A stretch of DNA of 8,777 bases from Boseongicola sp. SB0675_bin_26 (lineage in GTDB: Bacteria > Pseudomonadota > Alphaproteobacteria > Rhodobacterales > Rhodobacteraceae): assembly GCA_009843725.1 (NCBI GenBank), contig VYCX01000483.1, positions 1 to 8,777 on the forward strand. The letters are read 5' to 3'. Shown here piece by piece: positions 1-7,494 of the stretch. Under the pieces are notes generated by a model. The model was not told the origin of the DNA. It was given only the letters and a program-made list of their open reading frames with translations, and made no database searches. The first letter of the stretch is position 1, and every line of letters begins with the position of its first letter. A program made the position numbers and the translations under genes.

Positions 1-1
1 C

Positions 2-892
2 TCAGTCCCACTTTGCAACAGGCGGAAGGCTCATAAGGACCGCATTCGCGTCATGGCCGGTTTCCAGGCCGAACTTCGTGCCCCGGTCATAGACGAGGTT
101 GTACTCGACATAGAGGCCACGATGCCGAAGCTGAACGTCCTTTTCCTGTTCGGACCACCGGGTCAGGCGGCGACGCTCGAGGATCGGCAGATATGCCTTG
201 AGAAAGGCGCGGCCAACATCCTGCGTGAAGGCGAAGTCCGCCTCCCAGTCACCGGTGTTCCAGTCGTCAAAGAAGATTCCGCCGACTCCCCTCGGCCGCC
301 CCCGATGCTTCACGAAGAAATACTCGTCCGCCCAGGCCTTCAGGCGTGGATGGATGTCGGCGCCGTGCGGATCGCAATGGGCCTTCTGCACGGCGTGGAA
401 GTCAGCCGTGTCCTCTTCGTGCTCGATGCACGGGTTCAGGTCGGACCCGCCTCCGAACCACCAGGCGCCGGGCGTCCAGAACATGCGCGTGTTCATGTGA
501 ACGGAAGGCACATGGGGATTCTGCATGTGCGCAACAAGCGAAACGCCGGATGCCCAGAAGCGCGGGTCCGCGTCCATTCCCGGCACGCCGCGCGCCGCCA
601 TGGCCGCTTGCGCGCGTGCACCGAGCGTGCCGTAGACTGTCGAGACGTTCACGCCGACCTTTTCGAAGACCCGTCCGCCACGCAACACGCTCATGAGACC
701 GCCGCCCGCATCAGAGCCGTCATCCGACGCGCGCCTGGTTTCGGTGATCTCGAACCGGCCCGCCGAACGGTCCGACTCCGGGCCGTTCACGTGAGTATCC
801 TCGACACCCTCGAAGGCGGCCACGATTTCGTCGCGCAGGCTCCTGAACCATGAACTGGCGCGCGCCTTCCTGTCTTCAAGGCATTCTGTCAT
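2..892 (-). CDS. hemF: Oxygen-dependent coproporphyrinogen III oxidase
   Basis: This enzyme oxidatively decarboxylates coproporphyrinogen III to protoporphyrinogen IX with O2 in the cytoplasm, a late step of haem synthesis. The family is recognised from several conserved blocks (numbering from the start chosen here): FWASGVSLVAHMQNPHVPSV (112-131) with the conserved histidines H122, H127 and H132; WWFGGGSDLNP (144-154); H158 in an acidic stretch; GVGGIFFDDWN (202-212); and the C-terminal YVEYNLVYDRGTKFGLETG (261-279). The length of 296 aa is normal for HemF and the TGA stop lies at 2-4, so the gene is complete. The start is uncertain. I chose the ATG at 892 because MTECLEDRKA resembles the usual HemF N-terminus. 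An ATG at 898 and a GTG at 928 are in frame, and none has a strong Shine-Dalgarno sequence. It is transcribed divergently from ileS. Function is very likely; the exact start is less sure. Confidence 0.95.
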   Translation of the reverse strand: MTECLEDRKARASSWFRSLRDEIVAAFEGVEDTHVNGPESDRSAGRFEITETRRASDDGSDAGGGLMSVLRGGRVFEKVGVNVSTVYGTLGARAQAAMAARGVPGMDADPRFWASGVSLVAHMQNPHVPSVHMNTRMFWTPGAWWFGGGSDLNPCIEHEEDTADFHAVQKAHCDPHGADIHPRLKAWADEYFFVKHRGRPRGVGGIFFDDWNTGDWEADFAFTQDVGRAFLKAYLPILERRRLTRWSEQEKDVQLRHRGLYVEYNLVYDRGTKFGLETGHDANAVLMSLPPVAKWD

Positions 893-1055
893 CTGCATGT
901 CCGTTCTCAGCACGAGCGGCCCGGTCACGAATCCGGTAAAGCACCTGGTTCATGACTTGGCCATACGGAGTTACGCAAATGGCAGCGCCGCCGACGTGAC
1001 CGTCCGGCCTCGTCAGCGGTTGCGACAGGACATGCAATCTCCGGCTCAAGCCGCC

Positions 1056-1084
1056 TTGTCCTGACCGGTTTCGCTGCCTATAGA
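1056..1084 (+). promoter_or_regulatory. Putative sigma-70 promoter for ileS
   Basis: A -35-like TTGTCC at 1056-1061 is followed, after exactly 17 bases, by a -10-like TATAGA at 1079-1084. Transcription would begin near 1091 and give a leader of about 120 nt before the ileS start. Both hexamers are close to consensus and the spacing is ideal, but this is pattern matching only. A second TATAGC at 1156-1161 lacks a matching -35. Confidence 0.5.
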
Positions 1085-1198
1085 ACGCTTCGTGACCTGC
1101 AAGGCGATCATAATTCGAATTACGTGCCCGGCGCTCTGACAGGCGAGCCGCCGGGTATAGCGTGCCGAGACTCTCCTTCGCTCGAAAATCCACCCTTC

Positions 1199-1203
1199 AA
1201 GGA
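1199..1203 (+). promoter_or_regulatory. Ribosome binding site of ileS
   Basis: AAGGA sits 8 bases before the ATG at 1212. It supports that ATG as the real start, which also gives the N-terminus expected for alphaproteobacterial IleS. Confidence 0.6.
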
Positions 1204-1211
1204 CACTGACA

Positions 1212-4178
1212 ATGTGTGCCGACACACCCGACTACAAGGATACGCTGCACCTTCCCGACACGAAATTCCCGATGCGCGCGGGACTGCCCGGGCGCGAGCC
1301 TGGCTGGCTGGAGAGATGGGAACGGATCGGTGTCTATGACCGGCTGCGCGGCAAGCAAGGACGCGCGCAGTTCACGCTTCACGACGGCCCGCCTTACGCG
1401 AACGGACACCTGCATATCGGGCACGCGTTGAACAAGATCCTGAAGGACATGGTGGTCCGCTCCCAGCAGATGATGGGCAAGGATGCGCGCTATGTCCCCG
1501 GCTGGGATTGTCATGGCCTGCCGATCGAGTGGAAGATCGAGGAGCAGTACCGCAAGAACGGACGCGACAAGGACGCGGTCGACGTGGTCGAGTTTCGCCA
1601 GGAATGCCGACGCTTCGCCGAAAGCTGGATCGACATCCAGCGAGACGAGTTCAAGCGTCTCGGCGTGACCGGCAACTGGGCCGATCCGTATCTGACCATG
1701 GACCATCACGCCGAACGCGTCATCGCCGAGGAATTCCAGAAATTCCTCATGAACGGAACGCTTTACCGAGGGTCCAAGCCCGTGATGTGGTCGCCTGTCG
1801 AGAAGACGGCGCTGGCCGAAGCGGAGGTCGAGTACCATGATCACCATAGCCACACCGTCTGGGTGAAATTCCCCGTCGTGGCCCTTGATCGCGGCGCGGC
1901 GGCTGCAGGCGGAGATTCAAGGTCGAAGCAGGCCACGAGCAAGGATGGGGAATTGCGGTCATCGCGCCTGGAAAGCGCGAAGATCGTCATCTGGACGACG
2001 ACGCCATGGACCATCCCGCAGAACCGGGCCATCTGCTTCGGACCCGACATCAGCTACGGGCTCTACGAAGTCACGGGACGTCCGGAGGAGTGCTGGGCGA
2101 AAATCGGCGACCTGTATCTCATCGCCGACGACCTGGCCGAGGCGACGCTCTCGCAGGCTCGGCTGGACACCACGATGTACCGGCGTCTCACGGATGTCGA
2201 TGTCGCGGAACTCGCCGCCATCACCTGTGCGCATCCCCTCAGGGGCCATGCAGACAACGGGGAATGGGACTTTGACGTACCGCTCCTGAATGGCGACCAC
2301 GTAACGGCGGAGGCTGGCACCGGGTTTGTGCACACCGCGCCGTCTCATGGCGATGACGACTACCAGATCGGGCTGAAGCATGGCCTGCCGATGACATACA
2401 ACGTGCTTGAAGACGGCTCGTTCCGCGAGGATCTCCCGTTCTTCGGCGGCGCCGTCATCGTCAAGCCGAACGGCAAGGAAGGCGACGCGAACAGGCGCAT
2501 CATCGACAAGCTTGCCGAAGTGGGTGCGCTGATCGCGCGCGGTCGCCTTGTCCACAGCTATCCGCACTCCTGGCGATCGAAGGCGCCGCTCATCTTTCGC
2601 AACACGCCTCAGTGGTTTGCGGCCATCGACCGCCCCGTGGGTGACGGACAGGACGAGCATGGCAAGACCATACGCGAACGCGCGCTGACGGAGATCGACA
2701 ATGTCCGCTGGACGCCGCCGTCGGGTCGCAACCGTCTCCATTCAATGATGGAAGCCCGTCCCGACTGGGTTCTCTCGCGCCAGCGCGCCTGGGGCGTGCC
2801 GCTGACCTGTTTCGTCAGGATCGGCGCCAAGCCGGACGATCCCGACTTCCTGTTGCGCAACGACGCCGTGAATGCCCGGATTCTCGACGCGTTCGAGAAG
2901 GAGGGCGCGGATTCCTGGTACAGGCCAGGCGCAAAGGAACGCTTTCTCGGCAATGATGCCAACGCGGACGACTACGAGCAGGTTTTCGACATCCTCGACG
3001 TCTGGTTCGACTCCGGATCAACCCACGCCTTCGCGCTTCGCGACCGTTTCGACGGCACGGAGGACGGCATCGCCGACCTGTATCTCGAAGGCACGGACCA
3101 GCATCGAGGCTGGTTCCACTCGTCCTTGCTGCAGAGCTGCGGCACGCAGGGTCGGGCGCCCTACCGTGGCGTGCTGACCCACGGCTTCACGCTGGACGAG
3201 AGAGGCAACAAGATGTCCAAGTCACTCGGAAACACGATCGTGCCCGACGAGGTGGTCAAGCAATACGGAGCCGACATCCTGCGTCTCTGGGTTGCCCAGA
3301 CGGACTACACGGGCGACCAGCGCATAGGGCCGGAGATCCTGAAAGGTGTCGCAGACAGCTATCGGCGCCTCAGGAACACGATGCGCTTCATGCTCGGCAA
3401 TCTTGCGGGATTCTCGGAGGACGAACGCGTTGCGCCAGTTGACATGCCCGAGCTGGAAACCTGGATCCTGCATCGCATGGCGGAACTCGATCACAAGCTG
3501 CGCACGCGATATGCAGCATATGATTTCCAGGGAGTCTTCCGGGCCGTTTTCGAGTTCGCGACTTCCGATCTCTCGTCCTTCTACTTCAACATCCGGAAGG
3601 ACGCGCTCTACTGCGACGCCCGCGACGGCCTGACCCGCAGGGCGGCACGAACCGTGCTCGACCTGCTGTTTCACAGGCTGACGACCTGGCTTGCTCCCGT
3701 TCTCGTCTTCACGACAGAGGAAGTGTGGCTGGAGAGATTCCCCGGCGATGACTCTTCCGTGCATCTCGCCGACATTCCCGAGACCCCAAAGGACTGGCTG
3801 AACGAGCCGCTTGCCCAGAAGTGGGCAGGCATCCGGCACGTTCGCCGGGTCGTGACGGCCGCGCTTGAAGTCCAGCGGCGGGAAAAGCGGATCGGCGCTT
3901 CCCTCGAAGCCGCACCCATCGTTTGTGTCGAGGATAGGGACGTTCGCGATGCGCTGAAGACCGTGGATTTCGCGGATGTCTGCATCACGTCATCCATTTC
4001 CGTCACGGGAGATCCCGCGCCGGCAGAGGCATTCCGGCTGCCAGAGGCGAATGGGGTCGCCGTGCTCTTCGAGAAGGCCGAGGGAAGCAAGTGCGAACGC
4101 TGCTGGAAGATCCTGCCGGACGTGGGCACGCATGCGCATCCAGGAACCTGCGCCCGTTGCAATGCCGCGCTCGGATGA
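1212..4178 (+). CDS. ileS: Isoleucyl-tRNA synthetase
   Basis: This class Ia aminoacyl-tRNA synthetase charges tRNA-Ile with isoleucine and edits valine mistakes in the cytoplasm. The 988-aa protein is complete. Its HIGH signature is at 68-71 (PYANGHLHIGH) and its KMSKS signature at 667-671, bracketing the Rossmann catalytic core. The CP1 editing domain shows TTTPWTIP (262-269) and GTGFVHTAPSHGDDDY (369-384). WFDSGST and EGTDQHRGWFHSSLL follow in the second half of the core, and then comes the helical anticodon-binding domain. The C-terminus carries a zinc-binding C-x2-C...C-x2-C set (C961, C964, C980, C983), as in the bacterial type with a C-terminal zinc finger. A polar linker at about 225-255, just before the editing motif, looks longer than I expect. 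An AAGGA supports the start. The alkyltransferase gene follows closely. Identification is essentially certain. Confidence 0.98.
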   Translation: MCADTPDYKDTLHLPDTKFPMRAGLPGREPGWLERWERIGVYDRLRGKQGRAQFTLHDGPPYANGHLHIGHALNKILKDMVVRSQQMMGKDARYVPGWDCHGLPIEWKIEEQYRKNGRDKDAVDVVEFRQECRRFAESWIDIQRDEFKRLGVTGNWADPYLTMDHHAERVIAEEFQKFLMNGTLYRGSKPVMWSPVEKTALAEAEVEYHDHHSHTVWVKFPVVALDRGAAAAGGDSRSKQATSKDGELRSSRLESAKIVIWTTTPWTIPQNRAICFGPDISYGLYEVTGRPEECWAKIGDLYLIADDLAEATLSQARLDTTMYRRLTDVDVAELAAITCAHPLRGHADNGEWDFDVPLLNGDHVTAEAGTGFVHTAPSHGDDDYQIGLKHGLPMTYNVLEDGSFREDLPFFGGAVIVKPNGKEGDANRRIIDKLAEVGALIARGRLVHSYPHSWRSKAPLIFRNTPQWFAAIDRPVGDGQDEHGKTIRERALTEIDNVRWTPPSGRNRLHSMMEARPDWVLSRQRAWGVPLTCFVRIGAKPDDPDFLLRNDAVNARILDAFEKEGADSWYRPGAKERFLGNDANADDYEQVFDILDVWFDSGSTHAFALRDRFDGTEDGIADLYLEGTDQHRGWFHSSLLQSCGTQGRAPYRGVLTHGFTLDERGNKMSKSLGNTIVPDEVVKQYGADILRLWVAQTDYTGDQRIGPEILKGVADSYRRLRNTMRFMLGNLAGFSEDERVAPVDMPELETWILHRMAELDHKLRTRYAAYDFQGVFRAVFEFATSDLSSFYFNIRKDALYCDARDGLTRRAARTVLDLLFHRLTTWLAPVLVFTTEEVWLERFPGDDSSVHLADIPETPKDWLNEPLAQKWAGIRHVRRVVTAALEVQRREKRIGASLEAAPIVCVEDRDVRDALKTVDFADVCITSSISVTGDPAPAEAFRLPEANGVAVLFEKAEGSKCERCWKILPDVGTHAHPGTCARCNAALG

Positions 4179-4221
4179 GTCCGGACGCGCCTGAACGGGT
4201 CGACCCTGCATGGATAGGCCA

Positions 4222-4674
4222 ATGCCGACCCTGACCTGCAAGAGCCCGATCGGACCGCTGACCCTGACCGACGAGAATTGCGCGATCACGCGTCTCGACT
4301 GGGGCGGCGGCGCCAACGATTCCACGCCGATGCTGCTTGAAGCGGAACGCCAGCTCGCCCTCTACTTTGACGGCGAGCTGACCGAGTTCGACCTGCCACT
4401 GGCGCCCAGGGCGTCGCCAAGACAGCTTCGGTTCCTCGATGCGCTGCGCGAGATTCCCTACGGCGAAACGCGAACCTACGGGCAGATGGCCAAGGCGCTC
4501 GGCATCTCCGCCCAGGCCGCCGGCCAGGCCTGTGGCGCCAATCCCATCGCGATCCTGATTCCATGCCATAGGGTCACGGGAACCGGCAGCCTTGGCGGAT
4601 TTTCGGCACCGGACGGAATCGAGAAGAAAATCGCGCTCCTGAAGCTCGAGGGGGCGGCTTCACTCCTCCTTTAG
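4222..4674 (+). CDS. ogt: Methylated-DNA--protein-cysteine S-methyltransferase (O6-alkylguanine repair)
   Basis: This is a suicide DNA-repair protein that moves an alkyl group from O6-alkylguanine (or O4-alkylthymine) onto its own cysteine. The N-terminal SPIGPLTLT strand is the usual opening of the ribonuclease-like domain. The C-terminal domain has IPYGETRTYGQMAKALG leading into the helix-turn-helix, then the active-site PCHRV (cysteine codon 4564-4566), with GGFS following. Where the family normally reads ARAVG, with the arginine finger that helps flip the damaged base, this protein reads AQAAG (Gln codon 4513-4515). I chose the ATG at 4222 (150 aa, MPTLTC...) because homologues begin this way; an in-frame ATG at 4210 would add four residues. 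The gene begins 43 bp after ileS, so co-transcription is likely. Its last 15 bp overlap the converging GFA gene. Between ogt and ada-type names, the single-domain length favours ogt. Confidence 0.9.
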   Translation: MPTLTCKSPIGPLTLTDENCAITRLDWGGGANDSTPMLLEAERQLALYFDGELTEFDLPLAPRASPRQLRFLDALREIPYGETRTYGQMAKALGISAQAAGQACGANPIAILIPCHRVTGTGSLGGFSAPDGIEKKIALLKLEGAASLLL

Positions 4675-5079
4675 GATCATCGTCGTAAGCTTGGGGTCCC
4701 GGCCCTCCGCCCTTGGCAGTCCATCGGCAATCTCGTAGTAGTCGCCCTTGTCCGCGCAATAGATGTGCCCGGCAAGTCCGAGACCGGTCGGCTTGTCAAG
4801 CGTCCCCGCAAAGATCGACAGGTTCTCGCCGGGACCGTCCCAAAACAGGTTCGAGCCGCAGGTGCCGCAGAATCCGCGCCGCGCGACTTCGGAGGATTCG
4901 TACCAGCGCGGCTTGCCGGAAATCTCCACGGCACCTCGAGGCGCGGATGTCGCCGCCACATGATGCCCGCTCGTCTTTCGGCACTGACCGCAGTGACACG
5001 CAATGACCGGGCGCAGCGGTCCCCTCACGGAATAGGCAACCTGCCCGCAAAGGCAGGATCCTCTGTGAACTTCCGGCAT
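4660..5079 (-). CDS. GFA-family (CENP-V/GFA) zinc-binding protein
   Basis: This 139-aa protein belongs to the family of glutathione-dependent formaldehyde-activating enzyme (Gfa), whose fold binds zinc through clustered cysteines. All seven expected cysteines are visible: C9 and C11 (GSCLCGQVAY), C28, C30 and C33 (CHCGQCRK), and C71 and C74 (FCGTCGSNLFW). In the family the C-x-C and C-x2-C pairs hold a structural zinc, and the C-x-C-x2-C set can hold a second. Many members have no proven substrate and there is no formaldehyde dehydrogenase gene nearby, so I give no gene symbol and do not claim the formaldehyde reaction. The start is well supported: GGGAGG lies 5 bases before the ATG. The stop lies inside the convergent ogt gene, giving a 15-bp tail-to-tail overlap. 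It is transcribed divergently from the PBP gene. Confidence 0.88.
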   Translation of the reverse strand: MPEVHRGSCLCGQVAYSVRGPLRPVIACHCGQCRKTSGHHVAATSAPRGAVEISGKPRWYESSEVARRGFCGTCGSNLFWDGPGENLSIFAGTLDKPTGLGLAGHIYCADKGDYYEIADGLPRAEGRDPKLTTMILKEE

Positions 5080-5084
5080 TGGGC

Positions 5085-5090
5085 CCTCCC
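5085..5090 (-). promoter_or_regulatory. Ribosome binding site of the GFA-family gene
   Basis: On the minus strand GGGAGG lies 5 bases before the ATG at 5079. It is the strongest Shine-Dalgarno match that I see in the window and fixes the start of this gene. Confidence 0.65.
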
Positions 5091-5114
5091 TTCAGGCATC
5101 CGTTGCCAGCCAAG

Positions 5115-5138
5115 CATGCCGGCGCCCCCCCCGGCATG
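5115..5138. repeat. Perfect inverted repeat around a C8 run
   Basis: CATGCCGG at 5115-5122 and CCGGCATG at 5131-5138 are exact reverse complements, separated by 8 bases rich in C. The C8 run is at 5125-5132, so its last two bases lie in the right arm. A near copy, CGTGCCGG, follows within the next 15 bases. The repeat lies in the gap between the divergent GFA and PBP genes, about 36 bp upstream of the GFA start. No T run follows on either strand, so it does not look like an intrinsic terminator. An operator or a leader hairpin is possible; I do not recognise a known site. Confidence 0.6.
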
Positions 5139-5227
5139 ACTTTCCGTGCCGGGCGGATGCGGCCAGTTGCACGCATGTCCGCGAAAGGCAAGTCCGTCTG
5201 TCGGGTCCGCCCTTGATCAAATGACGC

Positions 5228-5256
5228 TCCACATCCGGACCAAGACATCGTATTCT
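5228..5256 (+). promoter_or_regulatory. Weak promoter candidate for the PBP gene
   Basis: TCCACA at 5228-5233 and TATTCT at 5251-5256 each match the sigma-70 hexamers at four of six positions, with a 17-base spacer. This is the best pair that I found upstream of the PBP gene, but matches of this quality occur by chance. No convincing promoter was found for the GFA gene in the same gap. Confidence 0.2.
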
Positions 5257-5293
5257 GGCTGGGAGGCAGGAAACAAGACGGGCACCGAGCAAA

Positions 5294-7414
5294 GTGAGCG
5301 GGCCGAACAAGATGCGCCGGGCGCGTGCTGCCGGCCGACGTCGAGCAGCACGGCCAAGTGCGAAGCCGCGGAGAAGGCCGGGTCTGGGCAGGCTCCTTCT
5401 GGTCGCTCCGGTCGCCTGGCTGCTGCGAACGCTTGCGCGGATCACGTGGAGCATCGGCTGGCGCGTTTCCCTGGTCGTCACAATTGCCGTTGCATGCGCG
5501 GTTCTTCTATTCGCGGCCACGCTTCCGCCCCTGCCGGAAATCGTGGATGCCCGTTCCCGCGGATCGGTCACGCTCCTCGACCGCGACGGGGCCGTCTTCG
5601 CGTGGCGTGGCGAACAGTTCGGAGGCACGATCACGCCGGACAGTGTTTCGCCGCATCTCAAGAACGCTGTCATCGCGACAGAAGACAAGCGCTACTATCG
5701 GCATTTCGGCATTTCGCTCAGGGGCATTGCCAGCGCGATCCGCATCAATCTCCAGGAAGGCCGCGGCCCCTTTCAGGGTCACGGCGGTTCGACGATCACG
5801 CAGCAAACGGCAAAGCTGCTGTGCGTCGGCAAACGCTACAGGCCGGAGACAGGCATGTCCGAGTCCGAATTCGAGGCGGACTGTCGCCGCACGACCCTGG
5901 GCCGCAAGGTCTGGGAAGCCGTCTACGCCCTGGCGATGGAAGCCCGATACTCCAAGGACGAGATCCTCACCATCTACCTGAACCGGTCCTATCTCGGTGC
6001 CGGCACTCGCGGATTCGAGGCCGCAGCGCAGCGTTACTTCGGGATTTCGGCCAGAGATGTCGGACCGGCGGAAGCGGCCATGCTTGCCGGCCTTCTGAAA
6101 GCCCCCAGCCGCTACGCGCCAACCGCCAACCTGCAACGCAGCAGGGACCGCGCGGCGACGATCGTTCGGCTGATGGAAGAGCAAGGACACCTCTCTGCAA
6201 GCGAGGCTACGCATGCCCGCGAGCGCCCTGCCCGACTGTCGGCCGCCGCTGCCGCCCGCGCCGGCGGCTATTTTGCGGACTGGGTCATGGATCTTGGCCC
6301 GCAATTCCTGACCCGGGACACGACCGAAGATGTCGTGATCCGCACGACACTCGACCGGGGCGTTCAGGCGGCCGCGGACAAGGCGCTGCAATTCGTCTTC
6401 GACACAAAGGTCCGAGAAGGCTCCAAGGCACAAGCCGCCATCGTCGTCATGGGCGCAGACGGCGCGGTCCGTGCCATGGTGGGCGGCAGAAAGGTCAAGG
6501 GCGTCGCAGGCCAGTTCAATCGGGCGGTTCAGGCCAAGCGGCAAACAGGGTCGGCCTTCAAGCCTTTCGTCTACGGCGCTGCCATGGACCTTGGCTTCAG
6601 GCCACACATGCAAGTCCGGGATGAACCGCTCTGCCTTGACGTCCGCGGCTCAGGCACATGGTGCCCCGAAAACTATGCCCGCGAGTACAAGGGTGTCGTT
6701 ACGCTTGAGGAGGCCTTGGCCGAGTCGCTGAACATACCGGCCGTCAAGGTGTACGAACGCATCGGACGGGACGCGGTCGTGCGCGTCGCGTCGGGATTCG
6801 GGATCAATGCCGATGCAGCTGCCGGACCGGCAATGGCACTCGGCACCGTGGAATCGACGCTTCTCGACATGACCGGGGCCTATGCCGGCATTCTGAACGG
6901 CGGCTCGTCGGTGGTGCCCTACGGCTTGGTGGACTTGCGCATCAAGGGCGACGATGCGCCACTTCTCGAGCAGACCGGCGGAGCGAGCGAACGCGTGATC
7001 AGCGAACCGGCTGCCCGGCAACTCGTCTACATGATGAACCGGGTCATCGAGGTCGGAACCGGTACGCGCGCGCGCCTTCCCGATCGTCCTGCCGCAGGAA
7101 AGACCGGCACCACGCAGGCGGCAAGGGACGCATGGTTCATCGGTTTCACGGCGGACTACGTCGCCGGAGTCTGGATGGGCTACGACGACAACACTCCGCT
7201 CGTCGGAGTGACCGGAGGCGGCCTGCCGGCCGAGATATGGAAGGAAACGATGATTGGCGCCCACGAAGGCCTGCCGGTCCGCAGGCTTCCAATGCCGGAT
7301 CGAGACGCCATTGCAAGCGCCGTCCCCGAACGACAGGCCCCGGGCCGGGCGCCGCAAGGCAACTTTGCCGAGCGCATGATCATCGGCATCCTGAACGGAA
7401 TCTTCGGACGGTAG
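5294..7414 (+). CDS. Bifunctional class A penicillin-binding protein (PBP1A family)
   Basis: This inner-membrane peptidoglycan synthase polymerises lipid II and cross-links the strands in the periplasm. The 706-aa protein begins with a very basic cytoplasmic tail (about 7-30), followed by a membrane anchor at about 57-77. The glycosyltransferase (GT51) domain shows EDKRYYRHFG (catalytic E130), GGSTITQQTAK (164-174) and ALAMEARYSKDEILTIYLN with the second glutamate E216. The transpeptidase domain has all three penicillin-binding motifs: SAFK (420-423, nucleophile S420), SLN (478-480) and KTG (603-605). The segment at 177-203 is longer than in enterobacterial PBP1a and holds a cysteine pair; a second pair is at 447 and 457. 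The GTG at 5294 is taken as the start, but an ATG at 5312 is possible and neither has a clear Shine-Dalgarno. The gene stands alone and converges on trpF. I leave the symbol blank because mrcA and pbpC types cannot be separated safely here. Confidence 0.95.
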   Translation: MSGPNKMRRARAAGRRRAARPSAKPRRRPGLGRLLLVAPVAWLLRTLARITWSIGWRVSLVVTIAVACAVLLFAATLPPLPEIVDARSRGSVTLLDRDGAVFAWRGEQFGGTITPDSVSPHLKNAVIATEDKRYYRHFGISLRGIASAIRINLQEGRGPFQGHGGSTITQQTAKLLCVGKRYRPETGMSESEFEADCRRTTLGRKVWEAVYALAMEARYSKDEILTIYLNRSYLGAGTRGFEAAAQRYFGISARDVGPAEAAMLAGLLKAPSRYAPTANLQRSRDRAATIVRLMEEQGHLSASEATHARERPARLSAAAAARAGGYFADWVMDLGPQFLTRDTTEDVVIRTTLDRGVQAAADKALQFVFDTKVREGSKAQAAIVVMGADGAVRAMVGGRKVKGVAGQFNRAVQAKRQTGSAFKPFVYGAAMDLGFRPHMQVRDEPLCLDVRGSGTWCPENYAREYKGVVTLEEALAESLNIPAVKVYERIGRDAVVRVASGFGINADAAAGPAMALGTVESTLLDMTGAYAGILNGGSSVVPYGLVDLRIKGDDAPLLEQTGGASERVISEPAARQLVYMMNRVIEVGTGTRARLPDRPAAGKTGTTQAARDAWFIGFTADYVAGVWMGYDDNTPLVGVTGGGLPAEIWKETMIGAHEGLPVRRLPMPDRDAIASAVPERQAPGRAPQGNFAERMIIGILNGIFGR

Positions 7415-7494
7415 CGACCCGAGGCGCCTCTGCAGTCAAGGCAGTGGGTTCGAACCGATGAGCCCTTGCCACGGCGCGTCCCCCGGAGCGGTGG
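7415..7494. other. Short convergent spacer with small palindromes
   Basis: These 80 bp separate the 3' ends of the PBP gene and trpF. They contain two perfect 10-bp palindromes, GAGGCGCCTC at 7421-7430 and GGTTCGAACC at 7447-7456, and part of an imperfect hairpin listed separately. No gene fits. The second palindrome looks like a tRNA T-loop but has no matching stem. Confidence 0.5.

Larger units (their letters stand above)
893..1211. other. Divergent intergenic region between hemF and ileS
   Basis: This stretch of about 320 bp lies between two genes that point away from each other, so it must hold control signals for both. On the plus strand I see one good sigma-70-like promoter (listed separately) and the ileS ribosome binding site. 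On the minus strand I could not find a convincing promoter for hemF, nor an FNR-type TTGAT-N4-ATCAA box. Open frames exist here on both strands, for example a minus-strand frame over 876-1193, but none resembles a known protein and none has a ribosome binding site, so I do not call a gene. Confidence 0.5.

Noticed and set aside
876..1193. Minus-strand open frame of 105 codons upstream of hemF
   Set aside because: It overlaps the hemF start, contains no recognised motif, has no clear ribosome binding site and runs across the probable ileS promoter.
1959..2741. Open frame of 260 codons antisense to ileS
   Set aside because: It lies wholly inside ileS, has no recognisable motif and is explained by codon bias on the opposite strand.
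5213..5220. TTGATCAA as an FNR/Anr-type site
   Set aside because: FNR sites need four bases between the TTGAT and ATCAA halves; here the halves are merged, so it is only an 8-bp palindrome.
5507..6613. Open frame of 368 codons antisense to the PBP gene
   Set aside because: No recognisable domain; long antisense frames are common in GC-rich genes with strong third-position bias.
5146..6624. Long open frame of 492 codons on the plus strand
   Set aside because: It overlaps the PBP gene in another frame, its protein is rich in Arg, Gly and Pro with no family motifs, and the PBP frame carries all the expected motifs. It is a shadow typical of GC-rich DNA.
7447..7456. GGTTCGAACC resembling the T-loop of a tRNA
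   Set aside because: The flanking bases do not form the 5-bp T stem on either strand, and no acceptor, D or anticodon arms can be placed around it. It is a chance palindrome.
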